DNA from: Siphonodentalium dalli
Taxonomy: Eukaryota; Mollusca; Scaphopoda; Gadilida; Siphonodentaliidae
Direction of reading: 5' to 3'
NCBI GenBank assembly: GCA_032622095.1
Contig: CP136068.1
Location: 185,196,796-185,260,795, forward strand
Length of the DNA stretch: 64,000 bases
The notes below the pieces were generated by a model that was not told where the DNA came from, made no database searches, and was given only the letters and a program-made list of their open reading frames with translations. This document shows, one piece after another, positions 48,231 through 58,826 of the stretch. Position 1 is the stretch's first letter, and each line of letters begins with the position of its first letter. The position numbers were made by a program, and so were the translations under genes.

Positions 48231-50475
48231 AAAAAGACACCCAGGATCTCTCAAACGTGCAAAAAGACACACAGGATCTCTCAAACGTGCTAAAAGACAT
48301 CCAGGATATCTCAAACGTGCAAAAAGACATCCAGGCTCTCCCAAACGTGCAAAAAGACACACAGGATCTCTAAAACGTGAAAAAAGACACCCATGATCTC
48401 TCAAACGTGCAAGAAGACACACAGGATCTCTCAAACGTGCAAAAAGACAAACAGGATCTCTCAAACGTGCAAAACGACACACATGATCTCTCAAACGTGC
48501 AAAAAGACACACATGATCTATCAAACGTGCAAACAGACATCCATGATCTCTCAAACGTGCAAAAAGACACCCAGGATCTCTCAAACGTGCAAAAAGACAC
48601 ACATGATCTCTCAAACGTGCAAAAAGACACCCAGGATCTCTCAAACGTGCAAACAGACACGCAGGATCATTCAAACGTGCAAAAAGACACCCAGGATCTC
48701 TCAAACGTGCAATAAGACACCCATGATATCTCAAACGTGCAAAAAGACTCACATGATCTCTCAAACGTGCAAAAAGACACACAGGATCTCGCAAACGTGA
48801 AAAAGACACTCAGGATCTCGCAAACGTGCAAAAAGACACCTAGAATATCTCAAACGTGCAAAAAGACACACAGGATCTCTCAAACGTGCAAAAAGACACA
48901 CAGGATCTCCCAAACGTGCAAAAAGACACCTAGAATATCTCAAACGTGCAAAAAGACACTCAGGATTTCTCAAATGTGCAAAAAGACACTCAGGATCTCC
49001 TAAACGCGCACAAAGACACACAGGATCTCTCAAACGTGCAAAAAGACACCTAGAATATCTCAAACGTGCAAAAAGACACTCAGGATCTCTCAAACGTGCA
49101 AAAAGACACCCAGGATCTCTCAAACGTGCAAAAAGACACACAGGATCTCTCAAACGTGCAAAACGAGACACATGTCTCTCAAACGTGCAAAAAGATACCC
49201 AGGATCTCTCAAACACGCAAAAAGACACACAGGATCTCTAAAACGTGCAAAAAGACACACAGGATCTCTCAAACGTGCAAAAAGACACCCAGGATCTCCC
49301 AAACGCGAAAAAAGACACACATGATCTCTCAATCGTGCAAAAAGACACACAAGATCTCCGAACGTGCAAAAAGACACCTAGAATATCTCAAACGTGCAAA
49401 AAGACACTCAGGATCTCTCAAACGTGCAAAAAGAAACACAGGATCTCTCGAACGCGCAAAAAGACACACAGGATCTCTCAAACGTGCAAATAGACACACA
49501 GGATCTCTAAAATGTGCAAAAAGACACCCAGGATCTCTCAAACTTGCAAAAAGACACCCAAGATCTCTCAAACGTACAAAAAGACACACAGAATCTCTAA
49601 AATGTTCAAAAAGACACCCACGATCTCTCAAACGTGCAAAAAGACACCCACGATCTCTCAAACGTGCAAAAAGACACCCACGATCTCTCAAACGTACAAA
49701 AAGACACACAGAATCTCTAAAATGTTCAAAAAGACACCCACGATCTCTCAAACGTGCAAAAAGACACCCACGATCTCTCAAACGTGCAAAAAGACACCCA
49801 CGATCTCTCAAACGTGCAAAAAGACACATAGGATCTCTCAAACGTGCAAAAAGACACCCACGATCTCTCAAACGTGCAAAAAGACACACAGGATCTCTCA
49901 AACGTGCAAAAAGGCACACGGTATCTCTCAAACGTGCAAAAAGACATCCATGATCTCTCAAACGTGCAAAAAGACACCCATGATCTCTCAAACGTGCAAA
50001 AAGACACCCAGGATCTCTCAAATGTGCACAAAGACACACATGATCTCTCAAACGTGCAAAAAGACACCCAGGATCTCTCAAACGTACAAAAAGACACACA
50101 GAATCTCTAAAATGTTCAAAAAGACACCCATGATCTCTCAAACGCGCAAACAGACACCCATGATCTCTCAAACGTGCAAAAAGACACACATGATCTCTCA
50201 AACGTGCAAAGACACACAGGATCTCTCAAACGTGCAAAAAGAACCCAGGATCTCTCAAACGTGCAAAAAGACACACAGGATCTCTCAAATGTGCAAAAAG
50301 ACACCAGGATATCTCAAACGTGCAAAAAGGCACCCAGGATCTCTCAGACGTGCAAAAAGACACATAGGATCTCTCAAACGTGCAAACAGACACCAGGATC
50401 TCTCAAACGTGCAAAAAATACCCAGGATCTCTCAAACTTGCAAAAAGACACACAGGATCTCTCAAGCGTGCAAAA
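48231..50475 (+). repeat. 30-bp minisatellite, segment 11 (array end)
   Basis: About 75 units. A 120-bp block with ACCCACGATCTCTC and AAATGTTCAAAAAGACACCC variants is repeated at 49560-49740. The last units are irregular in length. The forward ORF of 332 codons and the reverse ORF of 290 codons here are monomer artefacts. Confidence 0.95.
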
Positions 50476-50680
50476 CCGCGGCAGTTTTAAACTTAACGTG
50501 GGTGGAATAACTGTCAAATACCTTTGAAATTCCTTTGAAAGTTCACTCCTAAAATCACAAACAAATAATTATTGGAATAATAGTTACATGCGACTTATTT
50601 AAACTCGACTTTTTATGAGATTTTGAGATTCTGGGTGACTTTTTACACATTTTGAGAGATCCTGTCATTTTGTTTCCACG
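50476..50680. repeat. Junction sequence with inverted units, copy 3 (array border)
   Basis: The sequence TTTAAACTTAACGTGGGTGG, then TCCTTTGAAAGTTCACTC, then GACTTTTTACACATTTTGAG matches the two internal junctions and forms the right border of the array. Confidence 0.75.
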
Positions 50681-50803
50681 TTTAGGAGCCAAAGCTTACC
50701 GTATCTTTAATCGGCGAATTTTAACTTCTATCCACACTGCAACGCCTTGAAAGCATTTGATCTAAAAGCTCTGTTTTATCAATTTATTAATCTTGAATTT
50801 CAG

Positions 50804-50903
50804 GAGAACCGTTATTCAGTGGTGACAGAAGGAACATTCCAACAATGTACGGAGAATAAGATGCATAGTACACAACATAGTACAAAACATTACTGTCTAC
50901 CTG
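50804..50903 (+). CDS. Weak candidate internal exon
   Basis: A pyrimidine-rich acceptor (ATCTTGAATTTCAG, ending 50803) precedes an open frame beginning ENRYSVVTEGTFQQC, and a GTCAGT donor-like site follows at 50904. Without splicing at that donor the frame stops soon after. The peptide has two cysteines but no recognised domain. Either exon or chance. Confidence 0.2.
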
Positions 50904-51083
50904 GTCAGTTTCAGTAGATAACCAAATTAAATAACATTTAAGGACAATGTTTTATAAACTCATAGAGCAGGAAGTATTAGCATGACTCGAAAACTATTTA
51001 CTGCAAAGGCCATTTTGTTTAAGAAAAGAAGAATAAAATATGTTTATTGTACCATACAATATACTTATCATACCATAACATGT

Positions 51084-51262
51084 CACACAATACACTCGTC
51101 ACACAATACACTCGTCACACAATACACTCGCCACACAATACACTCGTCACACAACACACAATACACTCGTCACACAATACACTCGCCACACAATACACTC
51201 GTCACACAATACACTCGCCACACAATACACTCGTCACACAATACACTCATCACACCATAAAA
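51084..51262 (+). repeat. 16-bp tandem repeat
   Basis: CACACAATACACTCGT is repeated about eleven times with GTC/GCC alternation and one short unit (CACAACACACAATACAC). Related A/C-rich repeats return at 53146-53780. ORFs across it are shadows. Confidence 0.9.
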
Positions 51263-51738
51263 TATACTTATCATACAATAAACTAGTTTTGTTCAACATA
51301 CAACATTTTTACATGAGCACGTATTTATACCTCAGAGATAGAATCTTAAATTTCAAGTTGCCCAAGTTGGACATAATCTTCGTGTCTTTTCTATATGTCT
51401 TTTGAATATCATTGGTCACATATCTGTGATAATAATTTCATGTTTCTATACATCGTTGTCTGTACTGTATTTATCAAAAGTTGAGTACCCATAGTACGTA
51501 ATAACGGAATAAGTCTGACGGAATCTTATCTATGGTCTTTTATATATACTGCTAAATGTTCTGTCAGCGAGGGATATGTTAATCATACTGTCACGTGACT
51601 ATATGGTCTCCGTTGGTGGGGTCCACCTTGAAGCAACACCTCATTGAACAAACCAAATCCCCATGTTCATGAAATACCCATTTCCACCCCTCCCTTTGGA
51701 TTTGGTCCTTTCCAACTGATACCTCAAGGTTCGCAACT
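51263..51738. other. No gene recognised
   Basis: AT-rich with no supported feature. The minus-strand ORF at 51591-51836 mostly translates the 33-bp repeat next to it. Confidence 0.4.
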
Positions 51739-51822
51739 GTTGAACATTTCCAACCTGACGCCCCACTAAGGTTAGAACATTTCCAACCTGACGCCCCACT
51801 AAGGTTAGAACATTTCCAAACT
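51739..51822 (+). repeat. 33-bp tandem repeat, about 2.5 copies
   Basis: GTTAGAACATTTCCAACCTG then ACGCCCCACTAAG is repeated; the third copy is partial and changed. Confidence 0.9.
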
Positions 51823-52090
51823 GATGGCCATTTCATACCAAAATTTTGACCGAAAGTTTAACAATATGCTGTCATTGTCTGAAAAAACAACATATTCCCC
51901 ATTAATTACTCGAAAATCAAACAATCAAAATAATTTCAACCTGCAGTATTCCTTTAACACACGGAAATCTTGAGGTGAGGGTCGTGGCCGTAAGGAGATT
52001 AGAACCATAATGCACATTACCAACTGAGTCACAGGGGGCCGGGGGCACAATACGCCTTACCACTGAGTCGCGGCCATAATGGGTCGACCC

Positions 52091-52232
52091 AGCCCCGTTC
52101 CGCTTTTTAACTGCAACAGGTCAAAGTTCTAGAGTAGTATTCCACATATGGAATTCATGAATATACAAAAGCTCCATATATGGAATGCTGCTCCAGAACT
52201 TTAACATGAAGAACTAAAAACGGAACAGGGCT
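52091..52232. mobile_element. 142-bp palindromic MITE candidate
   Basis: AGCCCCGTTCCGCTTTTTA at the left is mirrored by TAAAAACGGAACAGGGCT at the right, and the interior (AGTTCTAGAGTAGTATTCCA, then TGGAATGCTGCTCCAGAACT) is also inverted. The whole element folds into one imperfect hairpin. No clear target duplication. Confidence 0.65.
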
Positions 52233-52498
52233 AGATGGAAATTATCGATTGAAACGTTTTGTTTTTATTTCTTCAAGATAAAGCAGTCTACAACGGGACG
52301 ACATTTTACGGCAGTGGGCACAAAAAACTATCTGTGGACACATGGGTTGTGTCAGCGTCACATGGCCGTAGGACCGTACATCATGACGTCACTACAAACG
52401 GGTGCATTCCCGTCTCTACAACCACGAGAACAAGCAAAACGAACGGTTAGTAACAGGGACGCGACAACACGTTTGGTGTTTAGTCTTACCCCCAACTC

Positions 52499-52524
52499 TT
52501 GGTATATCCTTCATGTAAGAGTAC
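52499..52524 (+). repeat. Left bracket of the telomere-like array
   Basis: TTGGTATATCCTTCATGTAA then GAGTAC is inverted at 53029-53055 with about three differences. Confidence 0.7.
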
Positions 52525-52557
52525 ACGAAACCACGCACCCCCCATTATTCATGTGTT

Positions 52558-53030
52558 AAGGTTAGGGTCAGGGCCATGGGTAGGATTAGGGCTAGGGCTA
52601 GGGTTAGGGCTAGGGTTAGGGTTAGAGTTATGGTTAGGTTAGGGTAGGGTTAGGGTTAGAGTTGGGGTTAGGGTTAGGGTTAGAGTTAGAGTTAGAGTTA
52701 GGGTTAGAGTTAGGGTTAGAGTTAGGGTTAGAGTTAGAGTTAGGGTTAGAGTTAGGGTTAGAGTTAGGGTTAGAGTTAGGGTTAGAGTTATGGTTAGGGT
52801 TAGGGTAGGGTTAGAGTTAGCGTTAGGGTTAGAGTTAGGGTTAGAGTTATGGTTAGGGTTAGGGTAGGGTTAGGGTTAGGGTTGGAGTTAGGGTTAGAGT
52901 TATGGTTAGGGTTAGGGTTAGGGTTAGAGTTAGGGTTAGAGTTATGGTTAGGGTTAGGGTTAGGGTAGGGTTAGGGTTAGAGTTAGGGTTAGAGTTATGG
53001 TTAGGGTTAGGTTAGAGTTAGAGTTAGAGT
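52558..53030 (+). repeat. Interstitial telomere-like (TTAGGG)n array
   Basis: About 78 hexamers of TTAGGG mixed with TTAGAG and rare TTATGG variants and 5-nt slips. TTAGGG is the telomere repeat of molluscs and many other animals. The regular mix of variants and the flanking unique sequence argue for an old internal array and not a chromosome end. Confidence 0.9.
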
Positions 53031-53055
53031 ATTCTTACATGAAGGACATACCCAA
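53029..53055 (-). repeat. Right bracket of the telomere-like array
   Basis: GTATTCTTACATGAAGGACA then TACCCAA, the inverse of 52499-52524. Confidence 0.7.
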
Positions 53056-53063
53056 CTTTGAAA

Positions 53064-53142
53064 ATCCGCTAAAATCCAACGGAGACTCCGCTAAAATCCA
53101 ACGGAGAATCCGCAAAAATCCAACGGAGAATCCGTGAAAATG
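53064..53142 (+). repeat. 22-bp tandem repeat, about 3.5 copies
   Basis: TCCGCTAAAATCCAACGGAG then AM is repeated, with a final altered copy (TCCGTGAAAATG). Confidence 0.9.
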
Positions 53143-53145
53143 AAC

Positions 53146-53780
53146 AATATACTTATCATACAATAAACTTATAACACCATACAACATACTTATCACACCA
53201 TACAACATACTTATCACACCTTACAACATACTTATCACACCATACAATATACTTATCATACAATATACTTATCATACAATATACTCATCACAACATACAA
53301 TACGCTCATCACACCATACAATACGCTCATCACACCATACAATACGCTCACCACACCACACCACACGCTCACCACACAACACGCTCACCACACAACACGC
53401 TCACCACACAACACGCTCACCACACAACACGCTCACCACACAACACACACACCACACAACACACACTCACCACACCCTCACCACACCACACACTCACCAC
53501 ACACTCACCACACCACACACTCACCACACCACACACTCACCACACCACACACTCACCACACAACACCACACACCCTCACCACACCACACACTCACCACAC
53601 CACTCACCACACACTCACCACACCACACACTCACCACACAACACTCACCACACACTCACCACACAATACACTCATCACACAATACACTCATCATACAATA
53701 TACTTATCATACAATATACTTATCACACCATACAATATACTTATCATACAATATACTTATAGTACAGTATACATATCATT
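53146..53780 (+). repeat. A/C-rich simple repeat block
   Basis: Repeats of ATACTTATCACACCATACAA shade into CACCACACAACACGCTCACC and CACACACTCACCACAC units and then back to ATACTTATCATACAAT. G is almost absent from this strand in the middle. Related to the 16-bp repeat at 51084. Confidence 0.85.
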
Positions 53781-54125
53781 CACGCAGGCATAGGTGAATA
53801 TTAACAAATCATCACGTCAACCTTTAAGCAATTCAATAAGTGTTTTATTATATGATTTACCAATGTTATCAAGACACATAATGCCTGAAACACATCACCC
53901 CGTGAAGATCTGCGTGGATCTATCAAATGCAAAACAAAGTAAATACTTTATCATTAGAAAAACCCAGGGATTTACAATTCCTGTTAATAACTCATGACGT
54001 CGCTTGACTTGTTTTTACCGCGTCTTGCCTATTTATAGCACAATCCAGTAGATATCGTGATTTATCAACTTCTTTTCCGTGTGAGTTAGTATGGGACTTT
54101 TAGAAAAAAGTTTATGATCATATAA
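53781..54125. other. No gene recognised
   Basis: A 67-codon ORF (53794-53997) without recognisable domain. Nothing else. Confidence 0.4.
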
Positions 54126-54128
54126 TAA

Positions 54129-54774
54129 GGTGACACTCCACAGTTTCTGCAGGGATTGGTGCAAAAATAAGGGGGCACCAATTCAATGAAAAATAACTGA
54201 AATGTGATCCCACAACACATATACAATGTATACATACCTGGTTTGAGCACATACTAGGCTTAAAGATTTTGGTACAGAATTGTCATTTTAATGGGGGTAG
54301 CAAGAGTTATGCCCCTTGATTGTATGCCTGAAAAATGAAATTTTGATGCAAAAATGGCAAAAAAAAGCGATTTTCAGGCCCATGGGACACAAAAACCAGA
54401 CAATCTATGGTATAGCCGCCTATGTTGTCTGGAAGAACACTGTTTCCTCACAAAAATATCAAAAAATTTCAAACTTCTCACCACTGTAATTTTTTTAAAA
54501 ATATTTTTCATGCAGATGACAAATTTTAGGTGCTAAAAAGTCACGCTGGTGTCTGGAGCCACTGTTTCGCAGAAATCGCTACTACTTCATACTGGTGGGG
54601 TCAAGGTCACCTGAAACAATATTTTTCAAAACTCAAAGACATTCTCTAAAAATCCACAAATTCATAACTAACCTTCTCTCAATAAACATACCACACCCAT
54701 GGTGACAGAAAACACTGGTACTCTATTCTAAGAAATTTACCCCTACTGATCATTCGAAACTGTGGAGTGTCACC
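54129..54774. mobile_element. 646-bp MITE of PIF/Harbinger type
   Basis: Perfect 19-bp terminal inverted repeats, GGTGACACTCCACAGTTTC at the left and GAAACTGTGGAGTGTCACC at the right, are flanked by TAA on both sides (54126-54128 and 54775-54777). A 3-bp TWA duplication with GG-starting ends fits PIF/Harbinger. There is no transposase. The 60-codon ORF inside is incidental. Confidence 0.7.
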
Positions 54775-55200
54775 TAACACTAAATGCTTACTTATTTTAT
54801 GATATCATATATTCATTTAGTGATATCAGAAAAATTATTATTTAAATCACTAAATTATGGGGTGCCGTTCTATTTATTACCTATTTTGTGTTATTATATG
54901 GTCATGAATTTTCTCCCGCGAACCCTATAGTAATTGATTGGCGTGGCCGGGTTGATAAATCACGATATTAACCCGGCGGGGGTTAATAACAAAATATGTG
55001 TTACGTCACGTGTAAGAGGTGCCTGTCCATTCACGTTACGCATAGCTTTGCAACCAGCCAATCAATATTGCTTATACATAACTCATTTGTCGTTGATTTT
55101 CGGAAGAGAGTTTAGTAAATCTGTGTCTGTTCAACTCCTACGGTTGTACCCTAATTGGCTACCAGGTAATAAATCACCTGTTACATGGTTTCGACGTTGA
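54775..55200. other. No gene recognised; short palindrome inside
   Basis: Contains ATTAACCCGGCGGGGGTTAAT (palindromic, at about 54967) and GGGTTGATAAATC (54949), which is mirrored by GATTTATCAACCC at 55206. These hint at a decayed small element. The 88-codon ORF (54934-55200) has no domain. Confidence 0.4.
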
Positions 55201-55689
55201 CATGAGGATTTATCAACCCTTGGAAGTTAATATTCTGTGGCCTCGGTGAATATTAACTTCCTCGGGTTAACCCTTTACCCAACAAACCGGCCACAAACCG
55301 GCCACAACCGGCCAAATAAAGCTTCAACAGCCTAAATTATCTTCGGTCTGTCTCAATAGAACCATACACATATGGATATCATTGGAACCGGCTCCTTGAC
55401 CACATTGTGATAGTTACAGTTATGCCCTGTGCCAATGCATTCTCTTATATATGCGAGTCGACCATAGGTCGCCTCGCATATATAAGAGAATGCATTGGCC
55501 TAAAAAAAAACTTTTTTTAACACTTTTTACCATTTTTTCTTACATTCTTTAACAATTTTATAATTTTTAATGTGTTAAGCCAATGCATTCTCTTATATAT
55601 GCGAGGCGACCTATGGTCGACTCGCATATATAAGAGAATGCATTGGCACAGGGCCCTTCTGTTGGGTAAAGGGTTAATAAATCCTCATG
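55201..55689. repeat. 35-bp-arm palindrome split by a MITE
   Basis: The left arm is CATGAGGATTTATCAACCCT then TGGAAGTTAATATTC (55201-55235). The right arm is its inverse but is divided into 55248-55270 and 55678-55689 by the MITE at a TTAA. The left arm has TCAA where the right has TTAA. Confidence 0.75.
55271..55673. mobile_element. piggyBac-type MITE carrying two long palindromes, copy 2
   Basis: The 403-bp element has ends CCCTTTACCCAACA and TGTTGGGTAAAGGG with TTAA at 55267-55270 and 55674-55677. It is inverted relative to the copy at 20061. The two inner palindromes (55432-55499 and 55580-55647) are almost perfect, and the T-rich core between them is the reverse complement of the core in copy 1. 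Near the left end, CCGGCCACAAA is duplicated. Confidence 0.85.
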
Positions 55690-55744
55690 AAAACATGAAA
55701 CTAATGTATAATATCAATAATTCATGTTATATTTTGAGTTTTAA

Positions 55745-56985
55745 GAAAAAATGGAGAATTCAGGAGAAAAAGATAAGGATGGAGGGGAGATGATGAATGA
55801 GAGATGAAGATGGGGAGATGATGGAGGGGATAAGATGGAGGGGAGATGATGAAGATTGGAGATGATGGATGGGGAGATGATGGAGGGGGTGATGGATGAG
55901 AGACGATGGAGGGGGATGATGGATGAGAGATGAAGAGTGGGAGATGATGGAGGGGATAAGATGGGGGGATATGATGGTGGGGGAAATATGAAAGGGAGAT
56001 GAATGAAGGGGAATACTGGAGGTGATATGATGGAGGGAAGATGGTGGAGGGGAGATGATGGAGAGGGGAGATGATATGATAGAGGGGAGATGGAGGGGGT
56101 ATGATGGAGGGGAAATTATGAAAGAGAGATGAAGGAAGGGGTGTTGGAGGGGATATGATGGAGGGGAGATGATGGAGGGGAGACGATGTATGGGGAGATG
56201 GTGGACAGGGGTGGGGTGATTGCGGGAGAGGGGAGATGATGGATGAGATATGATGGAGGGAGATGATGGGGAGATGATGGAGGGGAAATTATGAAAGGGA
56301 GATGCTGAAAGGGGTGGAGGGGAGATGATGGAGAAGGGTGATAGAGGGGATATGCAGATGGGGGAGATGATGTAGGGGAGATGATGTAGAGGAGATGATG
56401 GTGGGGAGATGGTGGACAGTGGAGATGATGGAGGGTGGTGGTGGGGAGATGATATAGGGGAGATGACGGAGAGGGGATATGATGGAGGGGAGACGATGTA
56501 GTGGATATGATGGAGGGGATATTATGAAAGGAAGATGAAGGAGGGGATATTATGGAAGGGAGATGATGGATGGGATGTGATGAAGGAGAGATGACGGAGA
56601 AGGGTGGTGGAGGGGAAGATGATGGAGGGGGTGATGGAGGGGAGATGGTGGAGGGGAGATGGTGGAGAGGCAGATGGTGGAGAGAGAGATGATGGAGGGG
56701 AGATGGTTGAGGGCGATATTATGGAGGGGAGATGGCGGAGGGGAGATGGTGGATGTGGATATGATGTATTAGATGGTAGAGAGGGGAGATGATGAAGGGG
56801 AGATGGAGGAGAGATGATGTAGATGGAGCTGGAGGGGAGATGTTGATAGGGTGATGGGGGGATGTGGTGGATGGGAAGATGATGGCGGGGAGATTAATGA
56901 GGGGAGGGGAATAGAGGGGAAGGTGGTGGCGGTGAGATGAATGAGGGGGAGATAGTGGAGAGGGAGATGATGGAGAGGAGATCAC
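55745..56985 (+). repeat. C-poor G/A-rich low-complexity tract
   Basis: About 1.24 kb of loosely repeated GATGATGGAGGGGA motifs with strong strand asymmetry: cytosine is rare on the plus strand. Minus-strand Ser/Pro/His ORFs here are compositional. Confidence 0.9.
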
Positions 56986-57603
56986 CGCTAATCGTAAATT
57001 TGCACAGTCACTCAATTTAAATCATTGTAATCTAATACCAAACCATCCGATCCGCTTATATAGCATTATAATATATAGATACTTCATGATTTAACGATTC
57101 TTTAAATTCAGTCTTTAAAATCACTTCGTCGAGGAAAAAAAGCTCTTTAAAAAAAAATTCTCTTTAAATTATTTTATTGTGGTTTTTTTTCAGTTCTGAC
57201 TATCTCCGTTATTTCGTCAAATTAAATTTCTTTTTAAAAAAAGCGTTTTCTAAACGATTTGCTCTTTTCAAATTGTTTTTTATTTGTTTAATGTCCATTA
57301 TTTCGTTAATATAATCATTTTGTTGTGCCCGTGTCAGTTCAGTATATAACGTAAAGGTAGGCTCGATGAGCATATACGCTACACAATTAAGTATCTATAG
57401 ATGGTAAATAATATCTGCAAATAAGTATATACCTATATCTAATAATGCTATGCGGATCGGGTACATCAACCTGTCGTTTAATTTCCTTGGAAACAGGTCA
57501 TATTAACAAGGCATTGGTAGTTTATATGGACTACCGGCCTGGAATACAAGATCGGCAGGTCTTTGCCATCCCCGAGGGATGCATTAAAGGAGCAAATGGA
57601 ACT
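56986..57603. other. No gene recognised
   Basis: AT-rich with T and A homopolymer runs. A 64-codon ORF at 57445-57639 has no recognised domain. Confidence 0.4.
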
Positions 57604-57812
57604 GTGAGTATATACGGGAATTTACGAGGAACCACGTGAGTATATACGGGAATTTGATAATATTGAGAAAATAACGTAGGTCGCATTAAAGGAGCAAATG
57701 GAACCACGTGAGTATATACGGGAATTTACGAGGAACCACGTTAGTATATACGGGAATTTACGAGGAACCACGTTAGTATATACGGGAATTTGATAATATT
57801 GAAAAATAACGC
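57604..57812 (+). repeat. 32-bp tandem repeat with a larger interspersed unit
   Basis: GTGAGTATATACGGGAATTT then ACGAGGAACCAC recurs. In two places it gives way to TTGATAATATTGA and a TAACGYAGGTCGCA block, making a composite repeat of about 110-130 bp. Confidence 0.85.
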
Positions 57813-58063
57813 AGGTCGCAGGTAATATATTACTAAGGTAATTCCTATTCCTTAATAATGTATTTCATGATTCGTGATTTTGGTGACTTTTGTGAGCCGA
57901 TTTCGTTTTGCGCAGCTTAAAATCATGAAATTTGCCCCAGGTAAATTCATTGTTTATCGCGAAATCGACAAAAATAAGTCACCTAAATAAAACAAAGCAT
58001 CGCCTTCGCATATACCGTGAAATACAGTATTAAGAAAAAGGCATTAAAGTAGAAATGTAATAA

Positions 58064-58308
58064 CCCTTTGAGTGCCAGGTCGATTTTTGTATCAACCCAT
58101 ATACCCTGTGCCAATGTATTCGCTTAAATATGCGAGTCGACCATAGGTCGCCTCGGATATATAAGAGAATGCATTGCCTAAAAACAAAATTATTATTATT
58201 TTTTTTTTTTACAATTTTTTACAATTTTAATAATTTATTCTTATATTCTTTAACAGACTTATTTTGTAGGTTTAGGGCCGATGAGATCGGCCCCTGGCAC
58301 TCAAAGGG
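58064..58308. mobile_element. piggyBac-type MITE, variant ends, copy 3
   Basis: The ends are CCCTTTGAGTGCCAGG and CCTGGCACTCAAAGGG, with ATAA on the left (58060-58063) and TTAA on the right (58309-58312). The interior holds one decayed version of the palindrome found twice in copies 1 and 2, preceded by the same CCCTGTGCCAATG flank. Thus the ends differ while the inner module is shared. Confidence 0.75.
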
Positions 58309-58397
58309 TTAATTAATACTTGCGTTATTTGTTTTCATTGCATGCTATAAAGTTCCCTGTCAGAACATCAAAAAGTTCCCATGATTTGAACTGGCGG

Positions 58398-58465
58398 CCT
58401 AACCCTAACCCTAACCTAACCCTAACCCTAACCTAACCCTAACCCCAACCCTAACCCTAACCCTA
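58398..58465 (-). repeat. Interstitial telomere-like (CCCTAA)n patch
   Basis: About 11 hexamers of CCCTAA with CCTAA slips and one CCCCAA. Orientation is opposite to the array at 52558. Confidence 0.9.
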
Positions 58466-58826
58466 CATATGACATGAGTAATCAGAGTAGATGTTGATTA
58501 TTATATTGCTAATGACAAGGCACCTTGATTTCCGTGTGTATAACTTACATGTATGATGAGCAATAGTACGTTACAAGGGAGTTCACAAAATCAAAAACGT
58601 ACTCACTTATATGTTATAACTGCCACAATTCACAAACATCTGAACCGAATCATTAAATTCCAACAACGTCAATGTCAATCGATCGAGAAAAAAGCTATAT
58701 ATTTTTATAAATCTAGTACACAATTGTAGGATAAACTGTTCGACAACTTATAGAACCACGAACAAAATTAATGTTTCACGGAGAGCATCGTCAACTTTAG
58801 TACTGGAGAAAAATAGACTGTCGATT
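58466..58826. other. No gene recognised
   Basis: Mixed sequence between the telomere-like patch and the 32-bp satellite. Confidence 0.4.

Noticed and set aside
29697-50475. CRISPR-like array of about 30-bp repeats
   Set aside because: There are no unique spacers between units; they are head to tail, and the genome is eukaryotic.
29660-50510. Dozens of ORFs with decapeptide repeats (such as CKKTHRISQT or LRDPVCLFAR) as repeat-protein genes
   Set aside because: They occur in five of six frames on both strands, are explained by the stop-poor 30-bp monomer, and are broken by 29-bp and 31-bp units with no sign of frame protection.
51591-51836. 81-codon minus-strand ORF with KCSNLSGASGW repeats
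   Set aside because: The repetition comes from the 33-bp DNA tandem repeat and there is no splice or promoter context.
52558-53030. True telomere
   Set aside because: The array is internal, mixed with TTAGAG variants, and flanked by unique sequence and an inverted bracket on both sides.
56719-57015. Ser/Pro/His-rich ORF as a low-complexity protein
   Set aside because: It is the complement of the G/A-rich tract and has no independent support.
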